From the IMG/VR virus record IMGVR_UViG_3300007517_000003, positions 1 through 39,648 of that record: DNA of 39,648 nucleotides; one strand, given 5' to 3'. The first letter of the stretch is position 1. The number at the start of each line of letters is the position of its first letter. Below the pieces are notes generated by a model that was given only the letters and a program-made list of their open reading frames with translations, searched no databases and was not told the DNA's origin. The translations under genes were made by a program, and so were the position numbers. Source of the stretch: a virus. This document shows positions 16,616-24,271 of the stretch, piece after piece.

Positions 16616-17265
16616 TCGAGACAATCGACACTGCCGCCAACCGGGCTGCCCTGCCCGGCATCATGGCAGACCACCGCGCGGCCGACCGCATCGCGAAGGG
16701 GAATTATTGGCGCGACGGGAAAGGCTGTGCCGTTGGGTGCGCCATGCACTCGCTCGCACCAGAACAAAGCCACGCGGATCACGCGTATCTCGGTCGTCTG
16801 TTGGATGCCCCGGAGAGCCTTATGAGGCTCGTCGACTTTACATTCGAGGGCCTGCCTCACGAATTGTCTATGGATTGGCCTACTCGGTTTTCCGCCGCGT
16901 TGCTCGACAGCGGCAAGGATAGCGCGGCGCTTCAACTGGCCGCATACCGGCACACGCATAGGGTCTTAGATTGGGTCTTGGCGCAGGAATATGCGGCCCC
17001 GGTTCGGGCTGCCTGCTTGCCAGCGCTTGTCGTTGCGCTCCGCCTTGCGGATGGCGAGGCTGTATCCCGGACCGCCTCAGAGGCGGCAGCAGAGGCCGCG
17101 CGGGCCGCAGGTAATTGCGTAGGTGCCGACGCCGGGTCCGCAGCAGAGGCCGCGCGGTCCTCCGTCGGGTGCGCCGCATATGCCGCGCGGGCCGCCGGAT
17201 GGGCCGACGAGGCCGACACATGGGCCATGTTCGCCGACTGGCTCATCGAGGAAATTGCGCGATGA
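16612..17265 (+). CDS. Alanine-rich repeat-tailed phage protein
   Basis: 217 aa from ATG 16612 with ATGA overlap; the longer in-frame extension overlaps the previous gene entirely and was rejected. Residues 1-140 have a Cys-containing N-terminal segment (YWRDGKGCAVGCAMHSL). Residues 140-200 are Ala-rich with repeated EAA(R) and AAYAAR units, ending in WAMFADWLIEEIAR. Proteins of this pattern with variable Ala/Tyr/Ala tails occur in phages; the function is unknown. Confidence 0.7.
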   Translation: MIETIDTAANRAALPGIMADHRAADRIAKGNYWRDGKGCAVGCAMHSLAPEQSHADHAYLGRLLDAPESLMRLVDFTFEGLPHELSMDWPTRFSAALLDSGKDSAALQLAAYRHTHRVLDWVLAQEYAAPVRAACLPALVVALRLADGEAVSRTASEAAAEAARAAGNCVGADAGSAAEAARSSVGCAAYAARAAGWADEADTWAMFADWLIEEIAR

Positions 17266-17423
17266 TCCGCCGCACCCGCTCCGGCATTCGCCACGACGAT
17301 GGACCAATCCCCGCCGATGTAGCTGGCCAGATCGCCCGCAGTCGCAAGGACGCGCTGTCGAGCCTGATTGCAGCCGCCGCCATCATCGGCATCATCATCG
17401 CCTTCGGAAGGCACCTGCTGTGA
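17262..17423 (+). CDS. 53-aa single-pass membrane peptide
   Basis: The ATG at 17262 overlaps the previous stop as ATGA. The N-terminus is basic (MIRRTRSGIRHDDG), and one hydrophobic helix near the C-terminus (LSSLIAAAAIIGIIIAFG) is predicted to span the membrane. No homologue was recognised. Confidence 0.6.
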   Translation: MIRRTRSGIRHDDGPIPADVAGQIARSRKDALSSLIAAAAIIGIIIAFGRHLL

Positions 17424-17938
17424 CCACACCCAACGAAACCGAAATGACATTGAGCACGGTCAAACGCGGCCGGACGATTGGCCAAAGGGCTTGGGACGAT
17501 AGCGATGGCACGTTCCAGGATGCAACCGACATTGCCGAGCGGCTATTCACGGGCGATCCGGATGCCATGCGCGAATTGTTGCCCGCGATAGTGCGGGAGC
17601 ATTGTCGGGGGATGGTGGCGCAATATGTGGCCAGCATTCGCAAGGCGGCATTTTATCCGGGGATTGCGGTTGCGGCGCAGGGCGGTCGATTGCGGGCGGC
17701 GCAGGCATCGGTGGCGCTGATGGACTTTCCGCTGCCCAACACCGGCAAGCTGTTGCGTGATGCGACGGGTGACGAGTGCGCGGTGGCTGCGGCGGGTTAT
17801 CTTGTCACGGCTGCGGATGCGGGGGCTAAGGCGCGGTGGCTTGAGGCGATTGCCGAGCGCGCCGGGGAGTCTGCGGTGGGCGACGTGCTGACTGAGGCTC
17901 AGCTCCAGCAGATCAGGAAGACGATCAATGCTCAATGA
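17420..17938 (+). CDS. Early protein, unknown, GTG start
   Basis: 172 aa, assigned to GTG 17420, which overlaps the upstream stop (GTGA). It is predominantly helical, with HCRGMVAQYVASIRKAAFYPG in the middle and a terminal AQLQQIRKTINAQ. From about 17560 the DNA has a visibly different G-rich wobble use (gcggtggctgcggcggg) from its neighbours, suggesting a different recent source. No function was recognised. Confidence 0.65.
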   Translation: MTTPNETEMTLSTVKRGRTIGQRAWDDSDGTFQDATDIAERLFTGDPDAMRELLPAIVREHCRGMVAQYVASIRKAAFYPGIAVAAQGGRLRAAQASVALMDFPLPNTGKLLRDATGDECAVAAAGYLVTAADAGAKARWLEAIAERAGESAVGDVLTEAQLQQIRKTINAQ

Positions 17939-19127
17939 GAACTCATGGATTGATGGCGCTATGGACGCGCTGTCATGCGGGGCCATTTCGTCAACGCCTG
18001 AAAAGGCCAGGTCATCTGCGCCCCGCAACCCTATTTCCCGGAAGGCCAGCACCACGTCGCCTGAAAAGGCCACTGGGCGAACGCCTTCCAGGGAACCAGA
18101 TCGGAGGGCCAAAGCGGTAGCGCCTGAAAAGGCCACGTTCTCCCCGCCCTCCGAAACCCATTCGGTGCAAGCCGAAGCCGATGGCCAATTGGCTTCCGTC
18201 AGCAATGACCAGCGAGACAGCGCCATCGGCACCATCATCGAGCTGCACCGGCTGCGCTGGGACATGATCCGCGCACGCCAGCGGCTTGAACTGCAAGCAC
18301 AAGCATCGCTCCGGCGCATCAACGACGGGGACAAAGCGCTGGCCGGAAAAGCATGGGCCGCCGTGAAGAAAGCGCCGGAAAGCGCGGCACCGTGGGAGGC
18401 CGCATACGTGCAGGCCATGACCCCATTGCTCGCCGTGCAGGCCGATGCCGAACGCAAGCTTGCCAAGTTGGTCAAGGCGCTGCCTATCTACCCGTGGGCA
18501 AAGGCGGTTAGCGGGCTGGGTGACGTATCGCTGTCTGCCATCATCGGCGAGGCGGGTCTTGCGCCCGGCGATTATCGCAGCGTGGCGGGGCTGTGGAAGC
18601 GCATGGGGCTGGCTGTTATCGACGGCGGCCGACAGCGCAAGATTGCGGGCGATGCTGCCCTGTTGCACGGCTACAGTCCGGGGCGGCGCTCGGTCATGTG
18701 GAATATCGGGGCTTGTTTGATCAAGGCTCAGGTTCGCGCGGTGAAGGCTGAGGATGGCACGCGGGAGGCGTCCATTGCGATTGGCGTTTATGGCCAGCTT
18801 TACCTTGATCGAAAGGCGATTGAGAAGGAGCGCACCGCAACCGCGGCGCACGCGCACAACCGGGCGCAACGCTACATCGAAAAACGCTTGCTGAAGAATC
18901 TTTGGCGAGCGTGGAGGGCCACATCTAGCGCGCCTGAAAAGGCCATTAAATGCGCGCCCTCCGAACCTATTTCCCGGAAGGCCAGTGAGGGTCCGCCTGA
19001 AAAGGCCAACGTGGCAACGCCTTCCGGGGAACCCATTTCGCAGGCCAAGGGCGCCGCGCCTGAAAAGGCCAAATCAGCGCCGCCTGCGAAAACCGACGCA
19101 CCCTCACAATCGAAAGGCACACCATGA
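17928..19127 (+). CDS. Transposase_20 (IS110-type HhH)-like phage protein with repeat flanks
   Basis: 399 aa. The centre (about residues 170-320) resembles the C-terminal Transposase_20 domain of IS110-family enzymes: VSGLGDVSLSAIIGEAGL, then LWKRMGLAVIDGGRQRKI and HGYSPGRRSVMWNIG, with a terminal RAQRYIEKRLLKNLWRAWR helix. The N-terminal DEDD catalytic domain of IS110 is absent. Both ends are made of 21-residue repeats with an APEKA core. There are no insertion-sequence ends, so it is a domesticated, possibly DNA-binding, phage protein. Confidence 0.7.
   Translation: MLNENSWIDGAMDALSCGAISSTPEKARSSAPRNPISRKASTTSPEKATGRTPSREPDRRAKAVAPEKATFSPPSETHSVQAEADGQLASVSNDQRDSAIGTIIELHRLRWDMIRARQRLELQAQASLRRINDGDKALAGKAWAAVKKAPESAAPWEAAYVQAMTPLLAVQADAERKLAKLVKALPIYPWAKAVSGLGDVSLSAIIGEAGLAPGDYRSVAGLWKRMGLAVIDGGRQRKIAGDAALLHGYSPGRRSVMWNIGACLIKAQVRAVKAEDGTREASIAIGVYGQLYLDRKAIEKERTATAAHAHNRAQRYIEKRLLKNLWRAWRATSSAPEKAIKCAPSEPISRKASEGPPEKANVATPSGEPISQAKGAAPEKAKSAPPAKTDAPSQSKGTP
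17997..18185 (+). repeat. 63-bp repeats, left triplet
   Basis: Three units, each beginning with the invariant CCTGAAAAGGCCA, at 17997, 18060 and 18123 (spacing exactly 63 bp). A related half-unit with the core GGAAGGCCA or GGAGGGCCA occurs about 40 bp into the first two units. It encodes the N-terminal PEKA repeats. Confidence 0.85.
18933..19121 (+). repeat. 63-bp repeats, right triplet
   Basis: Three more units with CCTGAAAAGGCCA at 18933, 18996 and 19059, again 63 bp apart. The first units of the two triplets share the CTATTTCCCGGAAGGCCAG half-unit, so the triplets are homologous. They bracket the transposase_20-like core. Confidence 0.85.
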
Positions 19128-19165
19128 CAGACGGCAAGCTGACATCGGTTGAGCTCGTCGAATGA
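19124..19165 (+). CDS. 13-aa coupling ORF
   Basis: A 13-codon ORF (MTDGKLTSVELVE) whose ATG overlaps the preceding stop and whose stop overlaps the next start (ATGA both times). It probably keeps ribosomes moving between two genes rather than making a functional peptide. Confidence 0.35.
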   Translation: MTDGKLTSVELVE

Positions 19166-19401
19166 CCGAGCCTGTCACCCCAAGCCCAGGCAAGACCCCG
19201 CGCTGTTGCGTTATCGTCGTCGAGCTCGACCACGAGACCGCCGAGCCCGCGCCCCGCATCCTGTGGATGAACGGCGATGAGGGCGAGGCACGCAAGGCCG
19301 CCGACGCCTGGTGCCTGGAGCACGTCGGAGAGCCTGCTCATATCATGGTGATCGACGACACACGTCGCGCCGAAGTTGTCGTCAAAGGTAGAAAAGCATG
19401 A
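19162..19401 (+). CDS. Small early protein, unknown
   Basis: 79 aa. It has an N-terminal RCCVIVVELD strand, an acidic middle, and a KAADAWCLEHVGEPAHIMVIDD segment. It resembles small alpha/beta phage proteins but no family was assigned. It is coupled to the next gene by a 4-bp overlap. Confidence 0.65.
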   Translation: MTEPVTPSPGKTPRCCVIVVELDHETAEPAPRILWMNGDEGEARKAADAWCLEHVGEPAHIMVIDDTRRAEVVVKGRKA

Positions 19402-20513
19402 ACCAAGATACCCGCCGGGTTGTGGAGCCCGAATTCTTCACCGCCGATCAGATCCCGCAAGCTCAGGGCGAGCTGGTGCCAGCCGACCCCAAGCTGGTCC
19501 TTTTCGACCAGGAGCAGGCCGACATCTTCTACACCCGGATCAAGGCCGAGCTCGACGGCTTCGAGGGTGACACATCAAGCGACTCCGGCCGCCGCGAGAT
19601 CGCCCGCCAAGCCTTTCGCGTCACGAAGGCGAAGACCGCAATTGATGCGGCACGCAAGGGGCTGACCGAGGAATGGCGCACCAAGACGGCGCTGGTAAAC
19701 GCGGCGGGCAAAGCCATCGTCGAGCGGCTGGAAGGCCTCGCCGTAGAGGTCCGCGCGCCGCTCACCGCATGGGAGGAGGCCGAGAAGGCGCGTCAGGCGC
19801 GTGCGGATGCCCAGCTACAGCAGCTCCGCCATGCGGCCATCGTGGGCTTAGACGACACCTCGGCCGACATCGCCGAGCGCCTCGCCATGGTACACGATTG
19901 CGACATGGCACCCGATCTGTTCGCGGAGGGCCTTGCCTATGCGGTCGCCACGCGCGATCAGGCCGTCGCAGCGCTCGAGGCTGCGCATGACCGGCTGCTG
20001 AAGCAGGAGGCCGACCGCGCCGAGCTCGAGGAGATGCGCGCTGCGGCCGCCGCCCGCGAGGAAGCCCAGCGCCAGGCTGAAGAGGCCCGCCGGTCCGAGG
20101 AAGCCCGCGCGGCCACAGCTCGAGCCGAAGCCGAACGGGAACAGCGGCTGAAAGAGGAATCCGCGGCCCGCGCCCGGTCTGAAGCCGAGTCAGCCGCAAA
20201 GGCGGAGCAGGACCGCATTGCCTGTGTGCATGCCGAGCAGCTCGCAGCCGAACGCAATCGCGCCGACGAGGCCGAGCGCGCCGCACAGGCCGAGCGCGAC
20301 CGGACTGCGGCCGAGGAGGCCCGCCGCCAGCAGGAGGCGGCCAAAGCCGAAGCCGAGCGCGCCGCCCGTGAGGCCAACCAGCAGCACCGCGCCGCCGTCA
20401 TGACCAGCGCCAAGCACGCCATCATGACCTTCGAAGTCGGCGAGGACGCGGCCCGCGCCATCGTGCTTGCGATCAAGGCGGGCGAAGTCCCGCACGTCAC
20501 CATCAGCTTCTGA
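19398..20513 (+). CDS. Coiled-coil protein of the recombination operon
   Basis: 371 aa. An N-terminal globular part (about 1-130) includes FRVTKAKTAIDAARKGLTEEW, a pattern seen in phage proteins encoded beside exonucleases. Residues 185-340 form a long Ala/Glu/Arg-rich coiled coil. The compact C-terminus (AIMTFEVGEDAARAIVLAIKAGEVPHVTISF) is conserved-looking. It probably scaffolds the recombination proteins that follow. Exact function is unknown. Confidence 0.7.
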   Translation: MNQDTRRVVEPEFFTADQIPQAQGELVPADPKLVLFDQEQADIFYTRIKAELDGFEGDTSSDSGRREIARQAFRVTKAKTAIDAARKGLTEEWRTKTALVNAAGKAIVERLEGLAVEVRAPLTAWEEAEKARQARADAQLQQLRHAAIVGLDDTSADIAERLAMVHDCDMAPDLFAEGLAYAVATRDQAVAALEAAHDRLLKQEADRAELEEMRAAAAAREEAQRQAEEARRSEEARAATARAEAEREQRLKEESAARARSEAESAAKAEQDRIACVHAEQLAAERNRADEAERAAQAERDRTAAEEARRQQEAAKAEAERAAREANQQHRAAVMTSAKHAIMTFEVGEDAARAIVLAIKAGEVPHVTISF

Positions 20514-20524
20514 AAGGCCGGCCG

Positions 20525-21586
20525 ATGACCGTCATTACCCAGCCGGGAATTCCATGCGCGCCGATTGTACTTCCCGGCGTCTACGATATGCCCGAGGCCG
20601 ACTATCACGCCGATCCCTGCCCGGTCCCGTCCCTGTCAGCCTCGATCGCCAAGCTGCTGATCGATCGCAGCCCGCGCCACGCCTGGCACCGACACCCGAG
20701 GCTTAACCCCGCCCATGAGAGCGAGGACTCGACCACGTTCGACATGGGGCGGCTCGCCCACAAGCTGGTGCTCGGCGCTGGCGGTGATATCGCTGTCATC
20801 GACGCAGACGATTGGCGAACGGCGGCCGCCAAGGCGCTGCGCGATGCGGCGCGCGCGGCCGGCAAGACGCCAGTGCTCGCCCGCCAGATGGAACAGGCCC
20901 GCGTGATGGAGAAAGCCATCTTCCGCCAGCTCGCCAAGCACGAGGAGGCGCGCCTCGCCTTTACCAACGGCAAGCCGGAGCAGACCATCATCTGGCGCGA
21001 AGAGATTGACGGCGTCGAGGTCTGGTGCCGCGCCCGGCTCGACTGGCTGCCAAACCCGGGTGGAAACGTCTTTGACGACTTCAAAAGCACGGGCGTTCCC
21101 GCCTCGGCCGGCCAGTGGGGCCAGCGCACCTTCTGGGAAACCGGCTGCGATGTGCAGGCCGCATTCTATTTGCGCGGCATCAAGGCGCTGTCCCGGTTGC
21201 CCGCGAATTCCATGCGCGGCCCGCCGCTGCCCGCAGACCCGCAATTCCGGTTCGTCGTCGCTGAGAATGAGGAGCCGTTTGCGGTCGCCGTCCACACGCT
21301 TGCACCCGCCTCGCTCGCCATGGCCGACCGCAAGGTGGACTATGCCATGCGGATATGGGCGCGGTCGCTGAAGTCGGACTGGTGGCCGGGCTATCCGCCG
21401 TTCACCAGCTACCTCGACGCGCCGCCGTGGCAGGAACGCCGCTGGATCGACCGCGAGGAATCCGGCGAGACCAACCCGGAAAACTGGAAGCAATTCTACC
21501 CGATGCACGACCGCGAGCCGGGCACGGCAATCACCGAACCCGGCCAACCGTTCGATGTGGTCGATGTGGTCGAGGTGGCGACATGA
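20525..21586 (+). CDS. RecE/DUF3799-like PD-(D/E)XK exonuclease
   Basis: 353 aa. It opens with GVYDMPEADYHAD, then LSASIAKLLIDRSPRHAW, both typical of RecE-like phage nucleases. The active site is formed by RLDWL (Asp173) and VFDDFKST (Asp184/185, Lys187). A 5'-3' exonuclease of this type makes single-strand tails for annealing. It is coupled by ATGA to a Sak4-like ATPase, a common recombination pair. Confidence 0.9.
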   Translation: MTVITQPGIPCAPIVLPGVYDMPEADYHADPCPVPSLSASIAKLLIDRSPRHAWHRHPRLNPAHESEDSTTFDMGRLAHKLVLGAGGDIAVIDADDWRTAAAKALRDAARAAGKTPVLARQMEQARVMEKAIFRQLAKHEEARLAFTNGKPEQTIIWREEIDGVEVWCRARLDWLPNPGGNVFDDFKSTGVPASAGQWGQRTFWETGCDVQAAFYLRGIKALSRLPANSMRGPPLPADPQFRFVVAENEEPFAVAVHTLAPASLAMADRKVDYAMRIWARSLKSDWWPGYPPFTSYLDAPPWQERRWIDREESGETNPENWKQFYPMHDREPGTAITEPGQPFDVVDVVEVAT

Positions 21587-22605
21587 GCTACACCTTCCGC
21601 CCCGCCGTCCGCACCAAAACGAGCGTGCTGATTGCGCTCGCCGGCACGACCGGCACGGGCAAGACCTTTACCGCCCTGAAGCTGGCAACGGGCCTCGCCG
21701 GGCCGAATGGCCGTATCGCCTTCATCGACACGGAGGCCGGCCGGGCGCTGCACTATGCCGACCAGTTCCGGTTCGACCATCTGGATATCAAGCCGCCATT
21801 CCGGCCGCAGGCATACCGCGACGCCATCGTGGCAGCCGAGGAAGCGGGCTATGACGTGATCGTCATCGACTCCATGAGCCACGAATATGAGGGCGAGGGC
21901 GGCATCCTCGATTGGGCGGACGACCTGCTGGGCAAGGGCGAGAAGAGCCCCGGAAACTGGAAAGAGCCGAAGTCCGCGCACAAGCAGATGATGAACAGGC
22001 TGGTCCAGTGCCGGGCGCATCTCATCTTTTGCCTGCGGGCTGAGGAAAAGATGCTGGTCGAGCAAGTGCCGCAGACGAACAGCGACGGCAGCCCCAAGAT
22101 GTGGAACGGCAAGCCGTCGACCAAAACCGTGGTGACGGCCGCAAAGGACCGCCCGCTCGAAGAGCGCTGGCAGCCGATCTGCGAAAAGCGGTTTATGTAC
22201 GAGATGACGTCGAGCTTTCTGTTGTTGCCCGACAAGCCCGGCGTTGGCTTGGCGATAAAGCTTCAGGAGCAGCACCGTCCATTTTTTCCGGAGGGGCAGC
22301 GCATCGGCGACGCGAGTGGGCGCGGGCTGGGCGATTGGGCCAAGGGCGGCAAGGCGAGCGGCACAGCGGCCGCACCGTCGGACGATTCGGCCCAGAAGTG
22401 GCTTGACGAGTATTGCGCCAAGCTATCAGCCGCGCCCGATCGCATGGCCCTGGCAGAGGACCAGCGGCAGGCTGCAAGGGCACTGTCGAAGTTGGCAGCG
22501 ACCCGGCCCGACTTGCACGAGCAGGCGATCGCCGCAGGCACCGCCCGACTGGCCGAGCTATCCGAGCCGGATGACGACTGGCCAGACGACGGGGAGCCGG
22601 CATGA
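21583..22605 (+). CDS. Sak4-like RecA-fold ATPase
   Basis: 340 aa from ATG 21583. Walker A is GTTGTGKT at residues 21-28; FIDTEAG (47-53) and DVIVIDSMSHEYEG (91-104) supply Walker B and adjacent residues. The RecA-like core ends at about residue 230, and the C-terminus is acidic (DDDWPDDGEPA). Sak4-type ATPases support single-strand annealing in phage recombination. The adjacent exonuclease supports that role. Confidence 0.85.
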   Translation: MSYTFRPAVRTKTSVLIALAGTTGTGKTFTALKLATGLAGPNGRIAFIDTEAGRALHYADQFRFDHLDIKPPFRPQAYRDAIVAAEEAGYDVIVIDSMSHEYEGEGGILDWADDLLGKGEKSPGNWKEPKSAHKQMMNRLVQCRAHLIFCLRAEEKMLVEQVPQTNSDGSPKMWNGKPSTKTVVTAAKDRPLEERWQPICEKRFMYEMTSSFLLLPDKPGVGLAIKLQEQHRPFFPEGQRIGDASGRGLGDWAKGGKASGTAAAPSDDSAQKWLDEYCAKLSAAPDRMALAEDQRQAARALSKLAATRPDLHEQAIAAGTARLAELSEPDDDWPDDGEPA

Positions 22606-22973
22606 CTGGCATCACGCGCGAGGAGAAGCGCGCCGAGATCGGGCGTGAGATCGCTTTGCGCCAGCGCGTTTATCCGCGCTGGATCGCCGACAGGAAGATC
22701 ACCCAGCAAGACGCCGACCGACAGATGGCTATCCTCGTTGCCATCCAGGCGGACTATGGCGAGCCGCAGCGCACTGGCCACATCCTTGTCACGGATGCCA
22801 GCGCGGAGTCGCCGGCCCGGCCCTACTGCATTCAGGGCGGCAACGCCTATCACTGGCTTACCTTCGACGAGCTCGAGCTGCTGCATCGCGAGCTTGTCTC
22901 AGCGCTCAACAAACGCCGCCCACCGATCGGCCAAGAGCGCGGCGATCAGATGATGAGCGTGACGCGACCGTGA
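22602..22973 (+). CDS. Conserved-looking early protein, unknown
   Basis: 123 aa. It starts with REEKRAEIGREIALRQRVYPRWIADRKI, a helical element common in small proteins of phage recombination operons, and ends in a DELELLHRELVSALNKRR helix. ATGA overlaps join it to both neighbours. Function is unknown. Confidence 0.65.
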   Translation: MTGITREEKRAEIGREIALRQRVYPRWIADRKITQQDADRQMAILVAIQADYGEPQRTGHILVTDASAESPARPYCIQGGNAYHWLTFDELELLHRELVSALNKRRPPIGQERGDQMMSVTRP

Positions 22974-23776
22974 GCCTCACCCGCCTTCACTGCCTTGAAA
23001 ACGAGGTCTGGCTGATCCGCAATCGCGGGTTCAGCATTTTCGAGAGCCCAAGCATGAAGGGGCCTGAGGGGCATTTTTTCCTGAAGGGCAAGCACGTTAC
23101 GCCGCAGGACGTTCGCGCGTTTGCCCGCCAACTGGAAGAGCGCGCGAAGCTCAAGTTCAACAGCGTGCCACCTATCATCCCGGCAGCCGAAGCATTTCGC
23201 ACCGTGCCGATCACCATCGCACCCAAGCCCAAGGAGCAACCGATGCCCGACCTGTTAAGAGGCATGAACGAAGCCGACGTCCGTGCCGACATGAAGCTGC
23301 TGGGCCAAGAGCATGGCGGCCACCCGCGCGCAGCGATCGCGGCCGGCGTGGGGAAGAGCGGCTGGTCGAACTGCTTCTACGGCGTCAAGCGCATCAGCCA
23401 CGCCATGATGGAGGCGCTCTACGGGCCGGAGGGCACCGCCCTTCGCGCGCAAATTCGAAAGGCCGTCGAACCTGTTGTGGATACGGGTTGCGACAACGAT
23501 CAGCAGTTTGCGGGGGTCACTGTCGATCAGTTGCGCACTATTCTGTCGTCCTCTCCCATGGTGCCCGCCATGCTCGTGCAGCCTGATGTCCCAGCCCAGG
23601 GTGGCGACGCTCACGAGGTCATCGATGAGCCGGCCACCGTGCCCGACTGGATGGCGCCGGCCATCGATGCGCTGAGGCAGAAGCGTACCGACATCGGCCA
23701 GCAGGTCTGGGAGCTGGAGCAGAAGCTCGACAAGATCAATGCCGCCGAGCGCTCCCTGCTGGAGCTGGCGGCATGA
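22970..23776 (+). CDS. Early protein, unknown, GTG start
   Basis: 268 aa from GTG 22970, which overlaps the upstream stop. The N-terminal 70 residues form an alpha/beta segment (FSIFESPSMKGPEGHFFLKGK). Residues 110-160 (AAIAAGVGKSGWSNCFYGVKRIS) look like a divergent helix-turn-helix. The C-terminus is a coiled coil (DIGQQVWELEQKLDKINAAERS). No family was assigned. Confidence 0.65.
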   Translation: MSLTRLHCLENEVWLIRNRGFSIFESPSMKGPEGHFFLKGKHVTPQDVRAFARQLEERAKLKFNSVPPIIPAAEAFRTVPITIAPKPKEQPMPDLLRGMNEADVRADMKLLGQEHGGHPRAAIAAGVGKSGWSNCFYGVKRISHAMMEALYGPEGTALRAQIRKAVEPVVDTGCDNDQQFAGVTVDQLRTILSSSPMVPAMLVQPDVPAQGGDAHEVIDEPATVPDWMAPAIDALRQKRTDIGQQVWELEQKLDKINAAERSLLELAA

Positions 23777-23835
23777 CGCATAGATGCCCAGCAGGGGCTT
23801 GCTCGGCCGAGGTGCCCAAATTCGGAAAGGCCTAA
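23773..23835 (+). CDS. 20-aa truncated zinc-motif ORF
   Basis: MTHRCPAGACSAEVPKFGKA, coupled by ATGA upstream and TAATG downstream. It matches the beginning of small phage/bacterial proteins starting RCPAPGC-x-x-x-VP that normally continue with a second Cys-His pair. Only the first half of the zinc site remains, so it is probably a truncated relic retained for coupling. Confidence 0.4.
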   Translation: MTHRCPAGACSAEVPKFGKA

Positions 23836-24083
23836 TGATGACAAACAAAACCCTTGTACAAAACAACCTGATAATCGCTGGAAACGACGCCGCTTTCCTT
23901 AAGATAGCCGTCAGCGGTATCGTTGAAAATTGCACCTTTGTCCGATTTAAGTCCCTGCCTTGGTGGCTTCGGCTGGCGCTTCGCGTCGTGCGCCTAGTAG
24001 ATCGCGGCGGTGACCAGGGATGCCAGTCTGGACGTGAGAAGGCGCGTGACAGCCTGGCTCGTAAGCTTGGAAAGGCCTGCTGA
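23835..24083 (+). CDS. AT-richer small protein, unknown
   Basis: 82 aa starting at tandem ATGs at 23835. The first 100 bp are clearly richer in A and T than the surroundings (acaaacaaaacccttgtacaaaa), suggesting a foreign segment. The peptide has an IVENCTFVRFKSLPWWLRLALRVVR centre that may associate with the membrane. No homologue was recognised. Confidence 0.55.
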   Translation: MMTNKTLVQNNLIIAGNDAAFLKIAVSGIVENCTFVRFKSLPWWLRLALRVVRLVDRGGDQGCQSGREKARDSLARKLGKAC

Positions 24084-24271
24084 TGTCCAATTCTGCCCGG
24101 CCGCGCTATGCCACGAAGGCCGCGATTGCGCGCGCTGTTCAGGCGTGGCGCGCGCTCGGCAAGGAGCCTGATGCGATCGAGCTTGCGCCGGATGGCACCA
24201 TCCGGCTTACTCGCGCTCCGCAGCGGGAGACAGATGAATGGCAGAGCCTGGCAAAGTCCGCCCGCGCGTGA
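24083..24271 (+). CDS. Small protein preceding the integrase
   Basis: 62 aa. Basic helix AAIARAVQAWRALG, then an ELAPDGTIRL strand pair. Small proteins of this type just upstream of phage integrases are common in alphaproteobacterial prophages and may act in directionality, but no excisionase fold is demonstrable. TGATG overlaps the previous stop, and the integrase start lies 34 bp inside this gene. Confidence 0.65.
   Translation: MSNSARPRYATKAAIARAVQAWRALGKEPDAIELAPDGTIRLTRAPQRETDEWQSLAKSARA

Noticed and set aside
17543-18475. 310-codon minus-strand ORF with LAFSG-type repeats
   Set aside because: The repeats are the complement of the CCTGAAAAGGCCA units; it opposes two coupled plus-strand genes and has no recognisable domain.
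17997-19121. CRISPR array
   Set aside because: Repeat units are 63 bp, imperfect between cores, coding in frame, and lack unique spacers.
17928-19127. Active IS110 insertion sequence
   Set aside because: No DEDD catalytic domain, no element boundaries, and the gene is coupled in frame with operon neighbours.
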